Shown here piece after piece: positions 1 to 4,983 of a stretch of DNA of 7,689 nt. Both the position numbers and the translations under genes were made by a program. This stretch comes from an uncultured Collinsella sp. (GTDB taxonomy: Bacteria; Actinomycetota; Coriobacteriia; Coriobacteriales; Coriobacteriaceae), in NCBI GenBank assembly GCA_958427975.1, contig CAUAEH010000063.1:1-7689 (forward strand), written 5' to 3'. Under the pieces are notes generated by a model. That model searched no databases. It was not told where the DNA came from and saw only the letters and a program-made list of their open reading frames with translations. Positions within the stretch are counted from its first letter, which is position 1. Every line of letters begins with the position of its first letter.

Positions 1-764
1 ACGGCCTCGGCGTTCTGCTCATCGGAGCCGTCGATGGCGCCCTGAGCCTTGAGCTGCTCGAGCATCCAGGTCTTGACCTCGCGGGCGTTGGTGAGGGTCT
101 CGAGCGTGGTGAAGGTCTTGGAGACGATGATTACGAGCGTGGTCTCGGGATCCAGGCCCTTGAGCTTCTCGGCCTGGTCGTTGGGGTCGATGTTGGAGAT
201 GTAGCGGCAGTCGATACCGGCGTCGGCATAGGGACGCAGAGCCTCGTAGGCCATGACCGGGCCCAGGTCGGAGCCGCCGATGCCGATGGACACCAGATGC
301 TCGATCTTCTTGCCGGTAACGCCCTTCCACTCACCGGAGCGCACGCGCTCGGCGAAGGCATACATGCGGTCGAGGACCTCGTGCACGTCGGCGACGACGT
401 CCTGGCCGTCGACGATGAGCTGGCCCTTCTCGCTTGCCGGGCGGCGCAGCGCGGTGTGCAGGACAGCGCGGTCCTCGGTAGTGTTGATGTGCTCGCCAGA
501 GAACATGGCGTCGCGGCGCTCCTCGAGCTTCACCTCGCGGGCAAGATCGCACAGCAGCTTGACGGTCTCATCGGTCACCAGGTTCTTCGACAGATCGAAG
601 TGCAGGTCACCGGCGTCAAAGCTCAGCTTGTTCACGCGGTCGGCGTCAGCAGCGAACCAGGCCTTGAGGTCGATACCTTCGGCCTCGAGCTTCTCCTGAT
701 GAGCCTCGAGCGCCTTCCAAGCGGCAGTCGACGTAGCATCGATAGGTGCGGCAACAGTTGCCAT
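1..764 (-). CDS. pgi: Glucose-6-phosphate isomerase, N-terminal part (cut by window edge)
   Basis: Cytoplasmic enzyme interconverting glucose 6-phosphate and fructose 6-phosphate in glycolysis and gluconeogenesis. Only the first 254 codons are present; the gene runs off the left edge, and members of this long form are about 540-550 residues, so roughly half is visible. Reading the minus strand from ATG at 762-764 gives MATVAAPIDATSTAAW, then a FDLSKNLVTDET segment (residues about 56-67), the sugar-phosphate-binding motif GIGGSDLGP at 161-169 and the second SIS-fold signature SKTFTTLET at 215-223. These are hallmark GPI motifs. The start is supported by GAGGAGGA at 769-776, four bases upstream. 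The gene lies about 200 bp downstream of the Fe-ADH-like gene on the same strand, but a terminator-like hairpin separates them, so it is probably transcribed alone. The catalytic Glu and His of the C-terminal half lie outside the window. Confidence 0.96.
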   Translation of the reverse strand, partial: MATVAAPIDATSTAAWKALEAHQEKLEAEGIDLKAWFAADADRVNKLSFDAGDLHFDLSKNLVTDETVKLLCDLAREVKLEERRDAMFSGEHINTTEDRAVLHTALRRPASEKGQLIVDGQDVVADVHEVLDRMYAFAERVRSGEWKGVTGKKIEHLVSIGIGGSDLGPVMAYEALRPYADAGIDCRYISNIDPNDQAEKLKGLDPETTLVIIVSKTFTTLETLTNAREVKTWMLEQLKAQGAIDGSDEQNAEA

Positions 765-783
765 AGAGTCCTCCTCAGCATAC

Positions 784-805
784 GGGCGCACGCCTCCATG
801 CGCCC
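784..805 (-). promoter_or_regulatory. GC-rich hairpin in the pgi leader
   Basis: GGGCGCA (784-790) and TGCGCCC (799-805) form a perfect 7-bp stem with an 8-base loop. On the minus strand the loop reads TGGAGGCG, an anti-Shine-Dalgarno-complementary sequence held away from any start codon. It sits about 20 bases upstream of the pgi start and 8 bases from the real ribosome binding site. A -10-like TAGAAT lies at 824-829 (minus), so the hairpin could be in the 5' untranslated region. The structure is directly visible; a regulatory role is inference. Confidence 0.4.
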
Positions 806-890
806 GGACATTCAGATGCCACTATTCTAGCGCAGGTCAAGACTACAATCAGCGAGCGTTGCCAATCGGCCCCCAAACGGCAACCGATTA

Positions 891-917
891 AAAAGGGACA
901 GGCTTATTTTGGCAGGT
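891..917 (+). repeat. 27-bp repeat, copy A
   Basis: It begins AAAAGGGACAGG and continues through TTATTTTGG to AGGT. It matches 23 of 27 positions with the reverse complement of 1617-1643. Similarity stops sharply at both ends of the 27-bp core. The two copies are in opposite orientation and bracket the Fe-ADH-like gene. No coding sequence explains the conservation. Confidence 0.7.
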
Positions 918-954
918 CAAACGCTTTACCAACCAAAAATAACCCGTCCTTTTA
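891..954 (-). terminator. Imperfect hairpin ending in a T run, downstream of the Fe-ADH-like gene
   Basis: The arms at 891-912 and 933-954 are imperfect inverted copies of each other, with 16 of 22 positions pairing plus two G-T wobble pairs, separated by 20 bases. Read on the minus strand, the second arm ends in CTGTCCCTTTTT, so the structure looks like a factor-independent terminator for the gene ending at 964. The left arm is also one copy of the dispersed repeat described separately, so the hairpin may have arrived as a repeat element and been used as a terminator. Confidence 0.5.
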
Positions 955-963
955 TGGCAAATT

Positions 964-1488
964 TTAGGCCGCGGCGCAGATGCTACCGAGCAACTCACGC
1001 AGAGGAGACCCGATGCCCTCCAGCAGTTCGGGCGCGATAATGGCAAAAACGGGAACCTCACCGGTGCCCACGACAGCAGGCGCCTTGCCCTCCGAGAGAA
1101 TGCATCCATAAGGGACAAAACCGTCTTCGCCGGCATCGAGCGCCGCCATGCGACGCGCGAGCTCGCGCGCAAAGCCAGCAGTATCGGCATCGCCAATCGC
1201 CAGGACAAAGTCCACGCCTTCGTCGGTCGCCAGGGCCACGGCTTCGTCGATCAGTTCGTCTCCCCCGTCGCCCCCAACCGAGCCGCAGCGGAAAAGTACG
1301 CGCTCGAGTAGGGCTCGATCAAGCGAGCCAAGTGCCGCCGAGACAAGCTCATCGCGCGTATGCTTGTCACCGCCCAACACGACCAGCGCCTTAGTGCCAC
1401 CGTAGTGAGCGACCAATCGTCCGCACCAGCGAGCCACGTCTCCATCCACAACAAGGCGCGTCGGCATACCAAACCCGTAATTGACCAT
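964..1488 (-). CDS. Truncated iron-type alcohol dehydrogenase-like protein (N-terminal domain only)
   Basis: A 174-residue protein that resembles the N-terminal nucleotide-binding half of butanol dehydrogenase-type Fe-ADH proteins. MVNYGFGMPTRLVVDGD matches the usual N-terminal xNFxFxxPTxIxFG pattern, KALVVLGG matches the first beta-alpha unit, and GVDFVLAIGDADTAGFAREL aligns with VDFxLAVGGGSVIDxxKxIA. The NAD-binding GGGS is replaced by GDAD, and the metal-binding C-terminal half (Asp plus three His, about 200 residues) is absent, so dehydrogenase activity is unlikely. The frame is intact, which argues for either recent decay or a non-catalytic role. ATG at 1488 is chosen because it matches the family N terminus; the upstream Shine-Dalgarno match (GGAAGGG) is weak. 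An in-frame ATG at 1539 and a TTG at 1551 are alternatives. A weak promoter candidate on the minus strand is TTGGAT (1599-1604), 17 bases, TCTAAA (1576-1581). Probably monocistronic. Confidence 0.65.
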   Translation of the reverse strand: MVNYGFGMPTRLVVDGDVARWCGRLVAHYGGTKALVVLGGDKHTRDELVSAALGSLDRALLERVLFRCGSVGGDGGDELIDEAVALATDEGVDFVLAIGDADTAGFARELARRMAALDAGEDGFVPYGCILSEGKAPAVVGTGEVPVFAIIAPELLEGIGSPLRELLGSICAAA

Positions 1489-1616
1489 CTTTCCCACAAC
1501 CCTTCCGTGCGCATAGGCGGTATCAATCGTTAGGCTCATGCTACGAAGCAAGGTTTTCCGAGCTGTTTCGCACTCTTTAGAGCTGCGTTAAAAACCCGAT
1601 CCAACCGCACGACCAT

Positions 1617-1643
1617 ACCTACCAAAACAAACCAGTCCCTTTT
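1617..1643 (-). repeat. 27-bp repeat, copy B (inverted relative to copy A)
   Basis: Its reverse complement matches 891-917 at 23 of 27 positions, with four scattered substitutions. It ends immediately before the TTGACA/TTGACG region that serves as the -35 area of the polymerase promoter, so the element abuts or partly supplies that promoter. Unlike copy A, I see no partner arm making a hairpin here. Confidence 0.7.
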
Positions 1644-1652
1644 TGACAGGTT

Positions 1653-1681
1653 TTGACGATGTCCGGACGAGCGGGTATTAT
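1653..1681 (+). promoter_or_regulatory. Sigma70-type promoter of the polymerase-yolD operon
   Basis: TTGACG at 1653-1658 (one mismatch to the -35 consensus) and TATTAT at 1676-1681 (one mismatch to the -10 consensus) are 17 bases apart, the optimal spacing. Transcription would begin near 1688. This rules out the upstream in-frame TTG (1653) and ATG (1659) as polymerase starts, since they lie before the predicted transcript. Confidence 0.7.
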
Positions 1682-1699
1682 CGAACAGGTATTCGATAA
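1678..1699 (+). promoter_or_regulatory. LexA-type SOS operator
   Basis: A perfect inverted repeat TTATCGAA, six bases, TTCGATAA. The core CGAACAGGTATTCG differs at one position from the CGAAC-N4-GTTCG box bound by LexA (DinR) in Gram-positive bacteria and actinobacteria. It overlaps the -10 and the predicted transcription start, the standard position for repression. It lies 25 bases before the GTG start of a translesion polymerase, so sequence, position and target gene agree. Confidence 0.8.
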
Positions 1700-1714
1700 G
1701 AACATGTGTTTGAT

Positions 1715-1720
1715 GGGAGG
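1715..1720 (+). promoter_or_regulatory. Ribosome binding site fixing the polymerase start
   Basis: GGGAGG lies four bases before GTG 1725. The competing in-frame ATGs at 1704 and 1713 have no comparable upstream purine tract, and 1713 overlaps this site. Confidence 0.7.
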
Positions 1721-1724
1721 ACGC

Positions 1725-3230
1725 GTGGGGCACGAGCGTCACACCTATATCTGCATCGACCTTAAAACGTTCTACGCCAGCGTCGAGTGCGTCGACCGCG
1801 GGCTCAACCCGCTCACTACCAACCTGGTCGTTGCCGACGAATCGCGCGGACGCACGACCATCTGCCTCGCTATCACGCAGGCCATGAAGGACTTAGGTAT
1901 TCACAACCGCTGTCGTCTGTTCGAGATTCCCGACGGCATCGACTACATCAAAGCAATGCCGCGTATGCAGCACTACATGGAGGTGTCGGCGCAAATCTAC
2001 GGCATCTATCTGGAATACGTCAGCCCCCAGGACGTGCACGTCTACTCCATCGATGAATGCTTTATCGACGTGACACCCTATCTGGACCTCTATCACACCG
2101 ATGCGGAAGGCTTCGCCTGCATGTTGCGCGATGAGGTCCTCGCGCGTACCGGCATCACGGCGACAGTCGGCATCGGCCCCAACCTATTCCAGGCCAAGGT
2201 AGCGCTCGACATTACTGCCAAGCACGTGCCCAGCCGCATCGGCATGCTCGATGACGAGACCTTTCGCAAGGAGATCTGGCCCCATCGCCCCATCACCGAC
2301 ATCTGGGGCATCGGGCCCGGCGTGGCAGCACGACTCGAAAAATACGGCGTCTACGATCTGATGGGCGTCGCCGCACTCGACGAGAACCTGCTCTACGACG
2401 AACTCGGCGTCAATGCCGAGTATCTTGTCGACCACGCCTTTGGGCGCGAGCCGACAACTATCGCCGATATTCAGGCCTATCGCCCGCAAGCAACTTCGAC
2501 CACCACGGGACAGGTGCTCTCGAAGGGTTATGCCTACGAGCAGGCCTACACCGTCTTGCGCGAGATGGTCGATGCCGCCGTGCTGGATTTAATCGACAAG
2601 CACGTGGTGTGCGACAGCATCTCGCTCTTTGTGGGCTATGCAAGCGAGCGCGCCGACATACGCCGGCTCGACGCCAGCGGCACGGCGCAGTATATAGACG
2701 GCTGTGGACACCTGCGTTCGAGCACCTCGGGCATCGAGCCCGCAGCGACCGACGGCCCCGAGCTCGCGCCCCGCGCGCCCAAGCCCGTCCAGCGCGATGA
2801 CGAACGGCGCCGCCTGGTGCGCGAAGCACAGGCAATCGACGGCATCTTTGTGGGAGAGCACGGCGGCAAACCGCGTGGTGGCTATGCTGCGCTGTTCGCA
2901 CATTCCAACGCCTCGCGCAAGATGCCCGAGCGCACTAATTCGTTTAAGAAGATCATGGGCTATTTCGATGAGCTCTGGGCACAGACTGTCGATCCCAAAC
3001 GACCGGTCAAGCGCATCAACCTGGGATTTGGCAACCTCATGCCCGAAGAATTTGCCACTATCGACCTGTTTAGCGATGTTAAGGCCGATGAGCGCGAGCG
3101 CGACCTGGCGCGCGCCGTCCTGGCCGTGAAAGGCAAGTACGGCAAGAACGCGCTCGTCAAGGGATTAAGCTTCACCACAGGCGCCACCGCACGCGAACGC
3201 AACGATCAGGTAGGAGGACATCGTGCCTAA
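1725..3230 (+). CDS. Y-family translesion DNA polymerase, UvrX/YqjW-like
   Basis: A 501-residue cytoplasmic error-prone polymerase of the UmuC/DinB superfamily, expected to copy past lesions. With the GTG start, the N terminus gives CIDLKTFYASVE (catalytic Asp 12, aromatic steric-gate Tyr 17, Glu 21). YSIDECFIDV supplies catalytic Asp 110 and Glu 111. A helix-hairpin-helix is seen in DIWGIGPGVAARLEKYGV (about 192-209). The little finger follows, and TIDLFSD (about 445-451) resembles a sliding-clamp-binding peptide. The tail KYGKNALVKGLSFTTGAT...QVGGHRA is typical of the UvrX/YqjW branch rather than DinB. Compared with the roughly 410-420 residues usual for that branch, it carries extra sequence at about 310-385, including a Pro/Ala/charged low-complexity stretch (about 330-362) inside the little finger. 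A LexA-type box overlaps its promoter. It overlaps the yolD-like gene by 8 bp, so the two are co-translated. Confidence 0.93.
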   Translation: MGHERHTYICIDLKTFYASVECVDRGLNPLTTNLVVADESRGRTTICLAITQAMKDLGIHNRCRLFEIPDGIDYIKAMPRMQHYMEVSAQIYGIYLEYVSPQDVHVYSIDECFIDVTPYLDLYHTDAEGFACMLRDEVLARTGITATVGIGPNLFQAKVALDITAKHVPSRIGMLDDETFRKEIWPHRPITDIWGIGPGVAARLEKYGVYDLMGVAALDENLLYDELGVNAEYLVDHAFGREPTTIADIQAYRPQATSTTTGQVLSKGYAYEQAYTVLREMVDAAVLDLIDKHVVCDSISLFVGYASERADIRRLDASGTAQYIDGCGHLRSSTSGIEPAATDGPELAPRAPKPVQRDDERRRLVREAQAIDGIFVGEHGGKPRGGYAALFAHSNASRKMPERTNSFKKIMGYFDELWAQTVDPKRPVKRINLGFGNLMPEEFATIDLFSDVKADERERDLARAVLAVKGKYGKNALVKGLSFTTGATARERNDQVGGHRA

Positions 3231-3648
3231 GTCCCAACAACAGCCGATGCGGCCACCGACGCCTTTTGAACGTCTAGCGGACCCCGAGGGAAGACGTCGA
3301 TCCGCCGACCCCAAGCTCACCGCCAACGGCGCCGTCCGCGCCGGCCGTGCCGCGCAGTTTATGCCCTTTGCCGCCCTCACGGGATACTACGAGCTCGTAC
3401 GCAAGCAAGAAATCACCATCGAGCCAAAATGTGAGCTCACGGAAGAAAAAGCCCTCGAACTTTCGAAAAAGCTCGAGGGCCTCAAACGTGGCGACCTGGT
3501 CCGCGTCACCTATTACGATACATACGGCTATCGCAGCCGCACCGGCATTCTCGACGAAGTGCTTCCCGCGTTCAAGCTCCTCAAGCTCAAAGACATCGCC
3601 ATCGACTTCGACGATATCCAAAACATCGAACTGCGCGGACGAGCCTAG
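3223..3648 (+). CDS. YolD-like protein
   Basis: A 141-residue protein with the YolD hallmark GRAAQFMPFAALTGY at residues 41-55, followed by an acidic helix (ELTEEKALELSKKLEGL) and a beta-rich C-terminal half (DLVRVTYYDTYGYRSRTGILDEV) like that of YolD/WYL-related small domains. YolD proteins are commonly encoded next to UvrX/YqjW polymerases and have been predicted to act as UmuD-like partners; the molecular role is not settled. The start is GTG 3223, with TAGGAGGA at 3211-3218. It overlaps the polymerase stop codon by 8 bp, so translation is probably coupled and the gene shares the LexA-controlled promoter. The N-terminal 30 residues are Pro/Arg-rich and probably disordered. The symbol is left blank because orthology to a specific named gene cannot be shown here. 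Confidence 0.9.
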   Translation: MPKSQQQPMRPPTPFERLADPEGRRRSADPKLTANGAVRAGRAAQFMPFAALTGYYELVRKQEITIEPKCELTEEKALELSKKLEGLKRGDLVRVTYYDTYGYRSRTGILDEVLPAFKLLKLKDIAIDFDDIQNIELRGRA

Positions 3649-3674
3649 ACAAGGACGCGCATCCAAGGCAAGGC

Positions 3675-4058
3675 CTACAGCGTCATGACGTAGTAACCCG
3701 CATCTCTCACGGCCGACTCAAGGACACCGCGATCAATCGGCCGCTTGGAGCGCACGCGTGCCGTGTGGTCCGCATACGTCACCGTTGCCCACACGCCATC
3801 CAGCGTATTGAGGGCATTGGCTACGTTCTGAGCGCAGCCGTCACAGCTCATGCCACCGATGAGCAGCTCATCGGTATAGGGATAGTGTGACGCATCGGTA
3901 TCCGCCACAACAACCTTTTTGGCCTTCTTGCCGCTCGTACCATCGCTGCAACAACTCTTCCCGTGTGTCGAAGCGGCAATGCGACGCAGTCCAAAAAACA
4001 TGCCGACGGCAATGACGGCCAGCACGATGAGATTCGCAGGGTTGAGCAAGTCACTCAT
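3675..4058 (-). CDS. Membrane-anchored heavy-metal-associated (HMA) domain protein
   Basis: A 127-residue protein with three parts. A single transmembrane helix (LIVLAVIAVGMFFGL, about 10-24) is followed by RR. A Cys-Cys pair (36-37) lies in a Lys/Gly-rich linker. A ferredoxin-like HMA domain (about 63-127) has the metal site GGMSCDGC (Cys 72, Cys 75). HMA CXXC sites bind Cu(I) or related soft metals and pass them to P-type ATPases. The start of TM plus Cys-Cys resembles the small FeoB-associated Cys-rich membrane proteins, so the gene looks like that anchor joined to an HMA domain. By the positive-inside rule (RR after the helix) the domain probably faces the cytoplasm. ATG 4058 is chosen over TTG 4073 because AAAGGGGAG lies just upstream of it. 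It converges with yolD with only 26 bp between them and no visible terminator. A CsoR-like palindrome lies 30 bases upstream. Confidence 0.85.
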   Translation of the reverse strand: MSDLLNPANLIVLAVIAVGMFFGLRRIAASTHGKSCCSDGTSGKKAKKVVVADTDASHYPYTDELLIGGMSCDGCAQNVANALNTLDGVWATVTYADHTARVRSKRPIDRGVLESAVRDAGYYVMTL

Positions 4059-4087
4059 GCGCTCCCCTTTCAAGTAGCCCTATCTAG

Positions 4088-4104
4088 ATACCCCCATGGG
4101 GTGT
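4088..4104 (-). promoter_or_regulatory. Candidate CsoR-type copper operator
   Basis: ACCCC, CAT, GGGGT at 4090-4102 is a perfect inverted repeat with a three-base centre, preceded by AT. CsoR-family copper sensors bind C-tract/G-tract palindromes of this kind (ATACCCC...GGGGTAT). It sits 30 bases before the HMA gene start and just upstream of a -10-like TATCTA (4085-4090, minus). The target encodes a CXXC metal-binding protein, which fits copper control. No regulator gene is in the window. Confidence 0.5.
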
Positions 4105-4140
4105 TCCCATCTTAACCCAAAATCATGTCGGTTCGGTCAA

Positions 4141-4152
4141 TTAGTTTTCCTA
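4141..4152 (+). promoter_or_regulatory. Upstream twin of the DUF3793 promoter motif
   Basis: TTAGTTTTCCTA here matches TAAGTTTTCCTA at 4191-4202 at 11 of 12 positions. The two are exactly 50 bp apart, about five helical turns. The upstream copy is followed by TTCAAACT, so AGTTT...AAACT (4143-4160) also forms an inverted repeat. It may be a second binding site for the regulator acting at the promoter. Confidence 0.35.
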
Positions 4153-4166
4153 TTCAAACTTTTTTG

Positions 4167-4194
4167 TTGACCATGGCTTACTTTCGTGTATAAG
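4167..4194 (+). promoter_or_regulatory. Promoter of the DUF3793-flavodoxin unit
   Basis: TTGACC (4167-4172) and TATAAG (4189-4194) each differ by one base from consensus, with a 16-base spacer. Transcription should begin near 4201, giving a leader of about 32 bases to the GTG start at 4233 with AAGGAGC at 4223-4229. Confidence 0.6.
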
Positions 4195-4209
4195 TTTTCC
4201 TAGGCTAAC
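4194..4209 (+). promoter_or_regulatory. Candidate iron-repressor (DtxR/IdeR-like) operator
   Basis: GTTTTCCTAGGCTAAC is an imperfect palindrome (GTT..CCTAGG..AAC, 12 of 16 positions symmetric). Its right half TAGGCTAAC matches the half-site of the DtxR/IdeR consensus. It overlaps the end of the -10 and the predicted transcription start, a repressor position. Iron control would fit a flavodoxin gene downstream. The left half departs from the classical box, so the identity of the regulator is inference. Confidence 0.4.
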
Positions 4210-4232
4210 AGTTTAGATCCGTAAGGAGCGCC

Positions 4233-4937
4233 GTGACCCGAACCATAGACATCCCCACGTTTCAGGCAGCGGTCGTGCGCAACTGCTCTCCCACGCTCGC
4301 GGGCATCAAGCCGGCATCGCTCTTTACCTATCCAGGCACCTACGCCCACGGGGACAGCTCGACCGCAACCGAAGCCATCGCAGAACGCCGAGCACGCCTG
4401 CTCAACGTTATCGCCCAGTGCAACCGCGAGCTTGACCCGCTCGGCATCCACCTGAGTGTTTTGGTCTGGCGGCCCTGCGGAGCGCTCGTGTACGTGTACC
4501 GAGCCAAAAGCCTCACCACCTATTTCGCAGATCCTCGCGCCCAAACAGCGCTCGCCTCGGAAGGCTACGACACGAGAGACCTTTCGACATGCCTTGTGCA
4601 TTTGGCATCGCGCATCACGCTCGCAAGCAATAACGTCGCGGAATGCGCCTGCAGCCAGACTCGATACGCACTACCCCAGCAAGCTAGCTGCAGCAAAGAC
4701 TGCACCTGCGAGTTTCCGCACGAAATAGGCTACTTCCTTGGATATCCCTACGACGACGTCCACGAGTTCATCGTCCAGCACGGCGAAAACTATAAGGTCT
4801 TTGGCGCATGGAAGGTATACACAAACGTTGAGCAGGCGCTCACGACCTTCGATTCCTATCGCGCATGCACGCAATACCTTACCTACATCTATCAACAGGG
4901 CTGCAGCTTGGCGCAACTTGCCCAGGCGACCCGATAG
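4233..4937 (+). CDS. DUF3793 family protein with Cys-rich insertion
   Basis: A 234-residue predicted cytoplasmic protein of unknown function. The family is recognised by NCSPTLAGIKPASLFTY (17-33), the central GALVYVYRAKSL (83-94), EFPHEIGYFLGYPYDDVHEFI (160-180) and FGAWKVYTN...FDSYRACTQYL (190-216). DUF3793 genes are found in anaerobes and often lie beside flavodoxin and ferrous iron uptake genes, as here with flavodoxin 46 bp downstream. The protein has eleven Cys. Five of them (138, 140, 153, 157, 159) form a CxC...CxxxCxC cluster immediately before EFPHEIG, where family members I can recall have a short Cys-free segment; this suggests a metal or Fe-S site. The start is GTG 4233 with AAGGAGC seven to ten bases upstream. 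The promoter region carries iron-box-like sites. No signal peptide or membrane helix is seen. The function should be considered unknown; a role in iron-limited redox metabolism is inference. Confidence 0.88.
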   Translation: MTRTIDIPTFQAAVVRNCSPTLAGIKPASLFTYPGTYAHGDSSTATEAIAERRARLLNVIAQCNRELDPLGIHLSVLVWRPCGALVYVYRAKSLTTYFADPRAQTALASEGYDTRDLSTCLVHLASRITLASNNVAECACSQTRYALPQQASCSKDCTCEFPHEIGYFLGYPYDDVHEFIVQHGENYKVFGAWKVYTNVEQALTTFDSYRACTQYLTYIYQQGCSLAQLAQATR

Positions 4938-4983
4938 AACGTACAAACCGCGGCCGCACGCCGCACAACCGAAAGGACAACAC

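Noticed and set aside
297..830. Plus-strand open frame opposite pgi
   Set aside because: The minus strand encodes GPI motifs throughout, and the plus frame has no ribosome binding site or recognisable domain.
824..840. TTGACC and TAGAAT near each other upstream of pgi (minus strand) as a promoter
   Set aside because: The two hexamers are only five bases apart, so they cannot be -35 and -10 of one promoter. TAGAAT may still be a -10 with a poor -35.
1653..1724. Longer N terminus for the polymerase (TTG 1653, ATG 1659, 1704 or 1713)
   Set aside because: The first two precede the predicted transcript start. The others lack a good ribosome binding site, and the GTG at 1725 has GGGAGG and gives the expected short lead before the catalytic Asp.
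3451..3480. Inverted repeat GCCCTCGA...TCGAGGGC, terminator-like
   Set aside because: It lies inside the yolD-like coding sequence, is explained by Leu/Glu/Gly codons of the helix, and lacks a following T run.
4948..4965. GCGGC...GCCGC short hairpin between DUF3793 and flavodoxin genes as a terminator
   Set aside because: Only a 5-bp stem with no T run; the genes read as one unit.
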